A stretch of 64,000 nucleotides of DNA from Gracilaria domingensis (Eukaryota; Rhodophyta; Florideophyceae; Gracilariales; Gracilariaceae). Below, in pieces: positions 19,900 to 30,203 of this stretch. Numbering within the stretch: the first letter of the stretch is position 1; each line of letters starts with the position of its first letter. The stretch spans positions 186,001 to 250,000 of the forward strand of contig VCMS01000039.1 in the NCBI GenBank assembly GCA_022539475.1, read 5' to 3'. The notes under the pieces are model-generated. The model ran no database searches and had not been told where the DNA came from. It saw only the letters and a program-made list of their open reading frames with translations. A program made the translations under genes and the position numbers.

Positions 19900-21860
19900 A
19901 AAGACCAAGACGTGCGGGGAGGTATGGCTAAGGTTAGAGATCATTTTCTAGCGTTAACGTGCCATGATGGCCACGCGTACGACGTTGCCGAACCTTACAG
20001 CAATTTGGCGTTCATTCGAAGTCACCTGCAGAGACGGACGACTGGGATTGGGCATGCGGAAACAGTGGCCTGTTGATTGACAGAAGGGTGCGTGTATTAC
20101 GTGTACATAGTGTAAGGGAACCAAGTGAGCTACGAGAAGCTATTCGAGAGACATCCGAATGGATTTGTGTGAGGCACTCGGCACGCGATGTATTGTTGTG
20201 CCTGGCAAGGACAGATGCATACGTGTTCTAGTAGAACACGTTTGCATGACGGGAAATGTCTCGCCGCCTTCACAAGATCCGCGCCCTCGCAGAGATCAAC
20301 TCTCGATCGCTCCTCCGACCTTCCCAACACTCCGAAACTTCGCTCCCCTGAGTAGCTCCCCTCCGCACGATGGAAAAACGCCAAAAGCTCTCCGCCGCCG
20401 GCCGCCTTATCGCCAAGTCGCGTTTGCCTCACAAACGCGAACCGATCGCAAGCCACCCAAACGCTCTCCACAGCTGTCCGTCTTTCCAAGCAAATCATAG
20501 ACGACGGAAGGAACGAGTCTGCCGCTGAACCCGCTTTTCTCGACAGTAAGCATATTTCTCCTCTTCTCTACGGAATCTGGTCGGCATTGCAGCAAGCAAT
20601 CATCACAGGCGTTTATCAAACTTTAAATCGCAACGCCTGTCTGGTATCGTGTCGCATGGCTCACGGACTTTCCTTCTGTCAGCGATATCCCGTGGGTTGC
20701 CACAACCGCAAAGCCGTCCATTCAACGCAAGTGCCTCGTCGCGCTTCGAAAGTACCTGGTAGCTGTTGCGAAGCCGTCGCAACCGCGCCCAACACTGCGA
20801 TGGCGGATCATCTGATCCACAGTGTTCCACATGACGAGCTATGTTCACCTGCAGTTCAGCTCCGATCGCGGGAGGATGAAATGTCGCACCTTAATCGCCG
20901 ATAATTGCCATGATTGATTTGATGTATCCGAGCATCGCGGGTGGCCTCGGTCTGGCTCGTAGGTGTCTCTGCTCTCGCAGTCTTCCACAGAATTAACTTC
21001 CGCCCAAATAAAAGTTTTGTAAACAAATTGTTTTCGGCCAATTTCGCTTTTTTTTCAAGGTTCCACAAGGAACCCAAGTAGCCTGTTCACTCGCTCCATC
21101 GCAACTCAACCCACGTAACCAAATACGTGTAGCGATATCATCGAAAATCCGCCTTTGACTTTGGAAGCGGGATGACCAGATCGCGCGATTGCCATCTAGA
21201 ATGCTGCCGCGGCAGTCTTGGGTAAACAGGTCTCACCCGTCTCAAGTGGTGCCGTGCCGTGCTATGCGACGCAACCTCCTTCACGCCAGTAACAGCAATT
21301 GCGTGAAGGTGCACTTGTCGAACTATCGCCAACGTTGACGTGTGCACAAATCGTTTTCCAAGCTCTCGGCTTGCATTCTTACCACCTCCAAACCTCCATT
21401 GTTTTGACCCCATCCCTTTACAGCTAATGATGATGCAATCCAGGCCCTGCTTATGAGAATATTCACTGCAACTTTGAACATAATTTCCAACTGCAGAGAG
21501 TGTCCAATTCAAGGATGATATTATACACGTCCTTCACTCTGCTACACAGTTCAGGAGCTACAATCAAATTGGGAAGACATTGCTTCCGTTGAATCACTCC
21601 TTGTCAAGATACCAAGCATTGAGTGGTGACCATACCTGTCAGTCAACGTTGCCCGCCTAAAACAGAGGTACGCATTTAGAAGGCAGTGCAGCATTAGAGC
21701 TTCAACTCAGCAACATATGTTTATCTCGATTCAGTTTTTGTAACGTGGGCTCTGCTTGAGCCAAGGGCCACATACGATTCTACAGTAGAGCTATTAGTGT
21801 AGATTGAATGGGAAAGCGCAACCAGATGAGTGGTACTTAACTTTCGTCTTCCCCCACTTG
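19900..21860. other. Gene-poor stretch
   Basis: Open frames up to about 120 codons occur on both strands (for example 20130-20498 and 21138-21512 minus, 20587-20904 plus). None shows a domain, signal peptide or relation to other sequence here, so I do not call them genes. Confidence 0.45.
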
Positions 21861-21864
21861 CAAA

Positions 21865-22773
21865 TTACGCCTGAGCAATCCAGGCACGAATTGCGTTGAT
21901 CCATGGCGCCCAGTCGTTCGTGAACCTTTTGAACGCTGCATATGCGTTCAGAGCTACTTCTCCCTGTGTCCAAAACGTTTGGCCGATTTGATTAATAATA
22001 TTCTGGCACGCCTCCTTGGCAGCTTGAATGGTGTTAGCGGCGTCCAAAGCCATTTCCAATCTGGCTATGAGCACCAAAATTGCGTCGGAAAACCTGTCGA
22101 GAATGATATCTGCGAGACCTCGGTCAGACTCGGGGAATTCTGCAATGAGCTCCAGCACTTGCGTGTTAAGTTGCCTGAGCGCTTCCAGCGCTCTTTCTCC
22201 GTTTCTCTTTACGGCTTCAATCGTGTTGGATATCACGGCGCTACGGAGAGCAGAGAGCACCTGCCCCATCAGAGAAATAACGAACTGAATCTGATTTGTC
22301 AGCGGGTTGGGTCTGTTTTGTCTAGTCACGGATTCGAGCTTCGCAGCCTTCACAGCCTTCACCGGAACAAGTTCACGACCCTTCGCAGGCGATGATGCAC
22401 TGATCGGCTCTATGACGCTCTGTCTGTCAACATGATTCCACGCTCCTCCGCCGAGGGATGCGTCGTTGGGAATCGATGAGCACACCTTGAACCATTCGAC
22501 ACCATTGTAGCACTTCTTGTATCTTGCCGGCCAGGTGCCTCCCCAGACGCACACACTAGTCGAAGAAACCTTGATGCACTCCACCTGACAGTAATGGCAA
22601 TGATTACGAGCTCGTGCGTTGCCACCGTGGCACCAATATGCCTCATGCTCGCAGCAGCGGGCAGCAGTCGCTCCATCCGCGTGACATTCACCGGGTGCCC
22701 AGGCGTAGACGGAATGAATCAAAATGAGAGAGAGTAAGGCCATGAGGGTCACTTTTGCATGGTGGGCGGCCAT
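21865..22773 (-). CDS. Secreted protein: Cys-rich head, helical tail
   Basis: 302 residues from the ATG at 22773. A classical signal peptide (LMALLSLILIHSVYA) precedes a compact Cys-rich region up to about residue 98, with CC and CHYCQVEC clusters and aromatic residues. After a linker (about 100-150) comes an Ala/Leu-rich amphipathic helical region (about 155-302: LRSAVISNTIEAVKRNGERA and similar). I recognise no family. The protein should be extracellular or in the secretory pathway. A TATA box lies upstream at 22902-22909, so this looks like an expressed, intact gene. Confidence 0.75.
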   Translation of the reverse strand: MAAHHAKVTLMALLSLILIHSVYAWAPGECHADGATAARCCEHEAYWCHGGNARARNHCHYCQVECIKVSSTSVCVWGGTWPARYKKCYNGVEWFKVCSSIPNDASLGGGAWNHVDRQSVIEPISASSPAKGRELVPVKAVKAAKLESVTRQNRPNPLTNQIQFVISLMGQVLSALRSAVISNTIEAVKRNGERALEALRQLNTQVLELIAEFPESDRGLADIILDRFSDAILVLIARLEMALDAANTIQAAKEACQNIINQIGQTFWTQGEVALNAYAAFKRFTNDWAPWINAIRAWIAQA

Positions 22774-22901
22774 TCTGCGGGAGGGGGAAAGGAGAATATG
22801 GATGAAGTCAATCTAGAGCTGTCGGAGTTGTGCCTTTCAAACGTTATTCCTTTCTTTGCTTGGTTTGGGAAGAGAGGAGATGAGAGAGGATGGACGCTCC
22901 C

Positions 22902-22909
22902 CTTTTATA
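22902..22909 (-). promoter_or_regulatory. TATA box of the secreted Cys/helix gene
   Basis: Minus strand TATAAAAG, followed by GG, about 130 bp before the ATG at 22773. The same TATAAAA(A/G)-G form precedes the three vWA genes. Confidence 0.7.
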
Positions 22910-23413
22910 GCCATCTGTTGCATTCTCATCCTGGCTCTTTGAGCCGTTCATTCGGACGAGTGGCTCTATAGGAGAAAAACGAGAAAGAAGCTCTATGAAA
23001 ACTGTGCTGGTCCAAGGAAGCTGAATTTGGGAGAGAGCTAGCCCTTCTTTCTCAATTGTATTAGCGTCGTCGATGAATGATTCGGCTCTGTCTGTTCTAT
23101 CTTTAAGAAAACGCTTCGCAGTTACACTAATGTCGTGTCTAACGCCAATTCGATGGATCTATTTTGACAACTTTAGGAATTGAAAACAACAAAAGCTTGT
23201 TGGTATAGTTGGAAGGCCCAGCTTCACCGTAATAATTCCCAAAGTGAGGTGTACCGACGCACTTTCGGACACAGTTTGGACACTTGCTTCACATCGGCTT
23301 CGACTTTGAGAGGTTCTCGAAAACCTCTTCATGTAACGGCAGTTAACCAGGAGAACCCTACAGATGAGACTATGCCTCCTCGGAGAATTGCTTTACGTTG
23401 AGACTGCCAAACA

Positions 23414-23635
23414 TCAGAAAATGTGGGCTTGAACTGTTGGCATGATGAGCTGTCCTAGGTGCAATTGATTTTCTCTCATTTGCTTTGTCAAGGTGCTTAA
23501 TTTCTCCTTCATCATTTCTCGCGTAACGACATCTGTTATAGGCCTTTTCATGTCTTCGAAAGAAGTCCGGACAATTTCATAAACCTCTGCATTGGATGAT
23601 TGATACCAACAATATGCCTCTATAACGGCATCCAC
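23414..23635 (-). other. Open frame after the membrane protein stop, status unclear
   Basis: Downstream of two consecutive TGA codons (23642-23647) the same frame stays open for more than 70 codons with a plausible helical composition (EIVRTSFEDMKRPITDVV). It could be a former C-terminal extension or chance. No domain is recognised. Confidence 0.3.
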
Positions 23636-23644
23636 GACTTTTCA

Positions 23645-24913
23645 TCAGTTCTCAATTTCGACTTCTGCACTTTCCGAATTGCCTTCGGCGAGCGGTCCAA
23701 GAAGACAATCTTCTCCTATGAGTTCTTTCATAGCCAGGTACGCAACATCATCGAAGTGCGTCACAAAAGAATTCACAATCGCATGAATCGCGGTCACCAC
23801 TACAGCAGCCAAAGTAAGCCATCCATGAGGAACACGAAACGGTTTTACCACGGCCATCAACGGGTTGACACGTTCAAAAGTGTATGGCCCTGTGTAGATC
23901 CACGGTTGACCACTAGAATTGAGCACCAGATTTAAGTCTCGGAGTCCCCAAATCATCGCATCTAAAATCGTTTCCATTGACATATTCCAGTTTGGACGGT
24001 AACCAAAGCTATACGTGTCCACACGTCCAGAAGCGCTTCTATCGGCGTTTGAAGACCACAGTTCGCGGCGAATATCTTCTTTCTCCCGTCCGAGTCGACT
24101 TCGAACCCCGTTCATCACACTGTTTAGAAACGTGATTCGATCATATTTGTTCATCAGATCTGGGCGGAAAGGCATTGTCCTCAACTTAACCCCACTTTCA
24201 GATCGCACATAGGTTGAGAGCTCAACAGCAGTAAAGGTCCCATTTTGAGAGTAAATCATGAAAAGAGTCTTCCCCGAGCCAAATAAAACGTCGACTCTAA
24301 TGAGATCCGTTGCCTCAAATGGAGAGTCTATTGAGACGGGCTTCACGCACTTTAGCACTTTACCCGATCTGAAAATACCGCGTGTGGGTACGAAGAAATC
24401 ATCACAATACTCGCTGAATCTTTCTTGAACGCGAGGCACAAGAGTACCATTGACGGCAGCAACCACCGGATCGAAATTCTGTTCCGCGTAGTACTCCCTC
24501 CGATTGTCCGTCCCTGCTAAAATAGTAGCGAACTCGGCCACAAAGAGAACCGCAAGGGCAACAATTGGGAACAGAATTCGCCTTACGTTTATAAGCGTCC
24601 TGGGTCGATTTGATTCGATGCCCATTGAACCAGAATACGGCTCGCGAGCGGAAAAGGTTCGAAAAATGTGTCGAAAGGAGCTCAATCGTGAAAACACGAT
24701 GTACGAGGAGTAAGCTTCTTCATTGATCCCGGGAACGGAGTAGATTAGACTTTGAAAGATTTTGTGAAGTTGAGAGACAATAATGATAGACAGGATTCCA
24801 CCTAGGAATTCGTTGCCAAGGTCATTCACTGAAAAGGAATTGAAAAATGAGAGGTCAGGAACCGAGAAGAATTCAATCTCCGGTGCCAACCGAGCAGGAG
24901 AATATGAAGGCAT
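23645..24913 (-). CDS. Multi-pass membrane protein, probably the C-terminal part of the upstream ectodomain gene
   Basis: 422 residues from the ATG at 24913, though the frame is open from about 24995. Hydrophobic segments: FLGGILSIIIVSQL (about 37-50), ILFPIVALAVLFVAEFATIL (about 112-131), and WLTLAAVVVTAIHAIVNSFV near 380. Between the second and third lies a large loop with potential N-glycosylation sites (NGT, NMS, NSS), probably extracytoplasmic. No family is recognised. Its reading frame overlaps the end of the secreted Cys-rich frame (24826-25767) with a +1 offset. The upstream extension (CLSRYFWIDDVPKAKLEP) looks coding, which suggests one gene interrupted by an indel or an unrecognised intron around 24975-24995. 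Confidence 0.7.
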   Translation of the reverse strand: MPSYSPARLAPEIEFFSVPDLSFFNSFSVNDLGNEFLGGILSIIIVSQLHKIFQSLIYSVPGINEEAYSSYIVFSRLSSFRHIFRTFSAREPYSGSMGIESNRPRTLINVRRILFPIVALAVLFVAEFATILAGTDNRREYYAEQNFDPVVAAVNGTLVPRVQERFSEYCDDFFVPTRGIFRSGKVLKCVKPVSIDSPFEATDLIRVDVLFGSGKTLFMIYSQNGTFTAVELSTYVRSESGVKLRTMPFRPDLMNKYDRITFLNSVMNGVRSRLGREKEDIRRELWSSNADRSASGRVDTYSFGYRPNWNMSMETILDAMIWGLRDLNLVLNSSGQPWIYTGPYTFERVNPLMAVVKPFRVPHGWLTLAAVVVTAIHAIVNSFVTHFDDVAYLAMKELIGEDCLLGPLAEGNSESAEVEIEN

Positions 24914-25767
24914 TTGTGGTTCGAAGGTTCGGGGTTCAAGCTTCGCTTTGGGGACATCATCAATCCAAAAGTATCTGCTAAGACAGGATAGATGTGTTCT
25001 CTATCGTCCGCTAGACTTGATGACATGCAGAGCGGCCCGACTTGTGCATCCCTCTCATCTTGTATATGTTCGTATGAGAACACTTTTTCTAAGTAAAACA
25101 AGACAGTTGCACACATTTCATCCTCCGGACAGTCAAATGACGTAGAGCAAGGAATAAACTCGATTGGAGTGCAGACGCAAGGGTAAATGGAAAACTCGCA
25201 AGTGGTGACGTTATGTAGCTCGGTGCCAAATTGCCATTCGCCCAGACAACTTCGCGTGCCACGACAGTCGGGGTGTGAGAAGCATCGGTCTCCTGTCAAC
25301 CCCAGACCAGCTAGAGGTGGTGCGGACTCAATAGGTTCGCTCAACACGTAGCGCTCTTCGCCTCTAAAGAAGCGCAAAGAGAGACATTTTCCCGAGGTAA
25401 TTCCGATCAAAGGATCCCACTCACAAAATTCCCCTTCATCGCAGTCGTCATTGGAGCGGCAACCATAGTTCTCAAACACAGGAGATTTGGCGCACAAGCA
25501 AACCGGATCCGGACAGCTGCAGCAAACTCGAGGTGGAACACAATCGCCGCTCCCTCGGCATTCGTCGTTCGTGAGCCCGGAAATACTCGAAAATGGCGGG
25601 GTTGATTTGTTCGGCCAATAGCCGTGTTGCTCGGCGAATACTTTGTGCATATCCTCGTGGGTCAGCAAAATCTGTGGGTTTGGATTAGAATTCTGGGCGC
25701 GGACAACATGAGCTAGGGATGACGACAGCAAATACAAAGAGGATGCGATGGCCCAGGCGGAAAACAT
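24826..25767 (-). CDS. Secreted Cys-rich ectodomain protein
   Basis: I prefer the ATG at 25767 because MFSAWAIASSLYLLSSSLAHVV is a good signal peptide. An ATG at 25851 would add 28 residues. The mature part has many cysteines in spaced pairs (CRGSGDC, CCSCPDPVCLC, CRSNDDCDEGEFC, CFSHPDCRGTRSC, CSTSFDCPEDEMC), reminiscent of repeated small disulphide modules of the form C-x3-5-DC-x3-6-C. The last 45 residues (after LADTFGLMM) look unlike the rest and overlap the membrane ORF, so the true reading probably switches frame there. Intact, the locus would encode signal peptide, Cys-rich ectodomain and about three membrane spans, a receptor-like layout. Confidence 0.72.
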   Translation of the reverse strand: MFSAWAIASSLYLLSSSLAHVVRAQNSNPNPQILLTHEDMHKVFAEQHGYWPNKSTPPFSSISGLTNDECRGSGDCVPPRVCCSCPDPVCLCAKSPVFENYGCRSNDDCDEGEFCEWDPLIGITSGKCLSLRFFRGEERYVLSEPIESAPPLAGLGLTGDRCFSHPDCRGTRSCLGEWQFGTELHNVTTCEFSIYPCVCTPIEFIPCSTSFDCPEDEMCATVLFYLEKVFSYEHIQDERDAQVGPLCMSSSLADDREHIYPVLADTFGLMMSPKRSLNPEPSNHKCLHILLLGWHRRLNSSRFLTSHFSIPFQ

Positions 25768-25859
25768 TCTTTCGGGAAAGGAGGGATGGCTGAACGTCTT
25801 GATGGACGAGGAGATTCGCGAGACTCTCTGAAAGCAAGCTACGCAGCTCATGCTTCAAA

Positions 25860-27556
25860 GCCTTCCTTCAGCATGTTCAAGGGCTGCTCCAGTGTACAAT
25901 AATATCCCACATTTAACCACAATGAAGCGGATGGTTGTCATTTCCCAGCGACACGGTGATACAGTGACAAAATTATATTCGGCCTTATAAAATATTAGCT
26001 GCATACACTACAGTTACACTGACCGCAACGCCAGTCAGATAAGCTAACCCGATGCGCAGAACTTCAAGCAGTCTCCTAATTACGTACTGTTTCGGAAGGC
26101 AACTGACAAAAACAAAGGCCAGTGCCAGTAAGAACATTTGTCTGGCATAGAATTACACTTGGTCTACAGTCAAAGAGAAAGTTCTAAAACGCAACACCAA
26201 GAGAAGTTCTGCCACTCAGATGAGCTAGTTTTCTTGGCCGTCGAAACAAGAGGGTGACTCCAAGTCTGCGAGCTACGCCCTAAGGGCGTACAGAGAGCCT
26301 GCAACATCCAAACAAATGATGAGGTGCCTGGTAGGTCTAGTATCAGCGCTTTGAGAAGTGAACTTCTCAAAGTAGGAGGCGCAAAGCTCCTACAGAGCTA
26401 TTCTTTTCTCCGGTATCATACAATCTTAACCTTTCGAGAAGGAAATAATGGACCAATCGCAGATGATGATTTATTGGAGCGCACGGTAGCGAGACGCATA
26501 TGCGTGCCAAATCATGGATACAAACGCTTGATACAGGTTTCGAATAAAACGAAACGTTTTAAACGCGTTTTAAACGTATTTGAAACAAGGGACGTTCAAA
26601 ACTGGTTCAAAACATTACACTGAATGCGCATCACTGTAATGGAGCGGTGTAAGCCACGCTGGTCGCGTGGACACGCCGCGTTAGTCAAGTGCCACGCCTG
26701 CACGTGCGAGCTTGGACAGGTCTGCACCTGAACGCGTGCGGCGTGTGACAAGGCGCGCTGCAGGGTGCCGCCGCTCGCCGAAACAGCAAACAATCTCTCC
26801 AAACGCATGCTCTTTCTTAGTACAACTCATTTTTCAGCTTTCTATTCGTAAGATAGTACAAATACTGCGCTATTATACCTCGACTTCTATTTTCCAAGAC
26901 ATAAATTTAGCACCTTCTGTCTTGTACTTCTTTGGCTTTGTTTGTCCGTGGAGAGCAAGAAACAAGTGCATCACACAATTTGTCTTTTATTTCTATAAAT
27001 TCGCACAATCCGGGGAACTTATATCATAAGAGGCTACGTCAGCACGTTTTGGCTCCTATCCGCCGCGCCGTTTACTTTTTCCCCAAAAATGGCCTCATCA
27101 CTGATGAGCATGTGTCCACACCAGTAGAAACTTTGGAAACAAAAAAAGTACAGCAAAGATGTCTTATACAGAGCAGTGATTATATATGCGCGAATTGTAC
27201 ACATGCGCTTTAAGCACTGCTTTTGTACATGGTAGATACGTCTGCAAAAATATAAGTTTGTGCCTAGCTAGAAAACTACTATATAAACAAATCAAAGTAG
27301 CTCTTACTACAAAAAAGTATTTGCAATAAACCAGTATCGTTCTGCACGAACAGGATCTTCTCACATGTAGACTAACTTTCCTTCTCCTTTCTTATCAAAG
27401 TTACTAAAACGGATCCAATCACACCAGAACAGGCGGAGGCATCCGTCGATATACTGCATGATCACTTACTGGAATGAGATTCAAAGCTGTCCGCATGCTC
27501 TTGAGAAAAACTCAACGCCGATTCTGACGAAGAAAATGATTTGAAATCACGGATTT
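25860..27556. other. Gene-poor stretch with a repeat B fragment
   Basis: No gene supported. At 26457-26512, in reverse, is a piece of dispersed repeat B (shared AATCGCAGATGATGATTTAT). The rest is AT-rich beyond 26800. Confidence 0.5.
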
Positions 27557-28698
27557 ATGATTCGTTTTAGTTTTAAAATCAGTCTGAAATCATCATGTAA
27601 GTCACAAACGTTTCTTCAAAAAGAATTTGACATTGTTCGTAGCAATGCGTCAAAATTTTTTTCGGAGAGTTGGAATGAGGGAAGGGGTCAAAAAGATACG
27701 TTTACAGAGAGAAAAATATTTTTTATGAACCTTACTACTCTGAAGCATGGAGGCAAACAGGACTGTTTGGAACAGGTTTTCAACATCAATGGTAGGACAT
27801 TTGAGAGGTTGATAACGAAAGTTATTTTAGCCGTTTTTTTGCAGTTGTACAATAGTTTCGTGGATATAATCGTTGGACGATGGGCGATCAAAAACATTCT
27901 GCATCTCAATTTAGAGTTTACTAATTTTATGCATTGCTGATATGCTACCGACGTTATTGTACAGCAGTAATATCGTCCGTTTGGTAGTTCGGCTGTATTA
28001 AAAAGTATTTTAGTGGAAAGCACAAACTGTATGGTTCAAAGAGTAAAGTGTCAGTTTTTTCGAATGTATTTTCCATTAATGTTTCCGAACATGCACCGGG
28101 ATCTACATCTGATTTGATTTGAATATTTTTTATAAATATTCAAACACATAAAGTGGCATTAGAAAAGCGTGTTGAAGAAGGCATTAATTTTATTATTGAT
28201 GTTGGGAAAATACAAGATAAATGCCCAAATTGATAAGGCAGTTTAATGGAGAAAGGCCACGAAGGAGCCGCCGAACATGTATAAGCTGTGATGCCGAAGA
28301 AAAAACCTATAAGGAGACATTTGTCACAAGAAAAGCTGAAAACTATTCGGAAAATTAGTTCTAATCGAGTGATAGTCGAGAATTATTTCGGACTCCTGAC
28401 GCAGTTGTGGAATGTAATTGGTTCGAAGTACAGATGGGGATAGAAGTTTTATGATGATATTTTATCTTTCTGCCTTTTGATGACAATTGCGCATATTTGA
28501 TGACATCCGTTGCGGGCTACAGACGGAGAATTTTTTAATCGATTTAAAAATCGTCTGAATGCAATTGGCGAAGAGATGGCTAGGAAACGTAAATTAACGC
28601 AGCAGAAGTATCGCGAAAAACGCAGGCGCCGAATGCAAGCTCCATACATTGGTATTAGGTCGGATGAAGATACTATTCATTCAGCCGAAAACATTTAA
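27557..28698 (+). pseudogene. Dead PIF/Harbinger-type (DDE_Tnp_4) transposase
   Basis: The N-terminal part is the open frame 27557-27940 (LTTLKHGGKQDCLEQVFNIN, GRTFERLITKVI), matching the helix-turn-helix region of this family. Near 27940-28080, pieces like YATDV, RPFGSSAVLK and STNCMV recall the DVT...RP...G...F.GKH.LYG segment. From 28290 to 28698, DLSQEKLKT-like sequence, then SSNRVIVENYFGLLTQLWNV, then HPLRATDGEFFNRFKNRLNA and a Lys/Arg-rich tail give the C-terminal third. Several stops and frameshifts separate these parts, and much of the catalytic core is unrecognisable. I found no clear terminal inverted repeats. Confidence 0.82.
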
Positions 28699-28699
28699 T

Positions 28700-30203
28700 A
28701 TGCTTTGAATATAAGTCTTGGTGCAAGAACTGTATCTTTTATAATTGAAGCTTAATCTCTGCTTGAGTTCTTTTTTACTATTAAATGTTTGATTTGTTCC
28801 ACTAGCTCGTCTTTTGACATGTGAGAAGCTTCAAATGATAATGACGCTCTTTCAGCATGCACTTAGTATTTCACAGAAAGATGTAATGGCTCAATCTGAT
28901 TGCGTGCAGTTAAGATTGCAACAGTACATTGAGGGACAACAGATAATGTCGAATGGAGTTTGTATTCTTGATTACAAAGAACAATATCTATTTAGAAAGC
29001 TACTTCGTGAAGCATAACATAGTCTTAAAGCATGAGTTCAATTGCCAACTCATTGCTACTGTCTGATATTATTGCAGCAATATTGCAGATAAGTTTTTAT
29101 ATTGCAATGCTTATCGCGAAAAGTTCAGTTTGATATACAATGTTGGATATTGCGTTCTGTAGACCAATATAATGCAATAATATTGTGAGCAGCCCTGTGT
29201 ATGATATACTTAAATACTGCAGTATCGCTATTCTGCAAGTAAGTTATTCCAAAACCGTTACTTTATATTAGAGGTATAATTTGAACTAGAAAAATGCGCC
29301 GAGTCACACGGCGCATGATGCTTAGTTTTTGAAGAAACCCGTTAGAATAGGTCAGCTTATGCCAACAAATTAAAAATCATGCAAAAGAAAATTACGGCAA
29401 TCAGTATATCTGGCAGTGTGCTTCTTGTACCTTCCACAACATGGACTGTACAGAAAAATCTCGTAACCAAAGCTTCCGAGGTTTTGGATGTTTACAAAGC
29501 TAATTTATAGGTTTTACACAATAGTATACTGTGATTTTTGAATAATTTCTTGCTATATCTAAAAGAAATTATTTTATTCTTTTTAGCTTGTGGCATAACT
29601 TATTGCTTGCGATCGGTTGGGCAATGTATGTATTGGATTTACATTCTTTAAATGGATATGTGCACATGAGTTTTCTTTCTAAAGCTACCGAAATTTTGGG
29701 GCAATAATACAGAAGTTGTAATAACATATAAACTTTTCATTAACGCAAATGCTTTCATTCCGTATAGTCTCTTCTTGAATATTATATTGCAACTTTATGA
29801 AATTAAAAGACGTCTACAACCTTCAAGGTTTTGCTAACATATAAATATACTCAAACGTTCAACAAAGGAGCTTCCCGAATTTTCGTTGAGAACACTCCTT
29901 CTCAAAAAGCTGATTTGTAGGACTCGATCCAAGACATCTGTGCTTGTGCGTTGGTCACCGCCGTCAGTGACGCGGTGATAACGATCGGCAGTTTCTTGAT
30001 CTTGCCATTTGAACGTTTCTTGAAGCTAGGATCGCGCTGCGATCTCTGATTCGGTTAGTGTGTTTTTGTTCCCACCCAACCCGAACCCGGATAGTTGATC
30101 TTGTTGAGAGTCAACCAGGCAGAAAGGATGCGGCCCTTTTCACCTTTACCAAAATTAAACACGACACAGATGTCTTGTGATCTCTGCGATACAATAATCT
30201 ACA
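28700..30203. other. AT-rich gene-free stretch
   Basis: Includes an ATTGCAAT-rich patch (29060-29205), a palindromic repeat (29290-29400, see separate entry) and otherwise simple AT-rich DNA. A weak 67-codon frame at 28814-29017 has no support. Confidence 0.5.
29290..29400. repeat. Dispersed repeat C, copy 1, with ATGCGCCG...CGGCGCAT palindrome
   Basis: AAATGCGCCGAGTCACACGG (palindromic ATGCGCCG...CGGCGCAT core) followed by diverged AT-rich sequence (AAACCCGTTAGA, GGTCAGCTTATGCCAACAAA). A clear relative in the same order lies at 44715-44815. Confidence 0.6.

Noticed and set aside
20130-21512. Small genes in the 20-21.5 kb region
   Set aside because: Frames lack domains, signal peptides, repeats or paralogues in the window.
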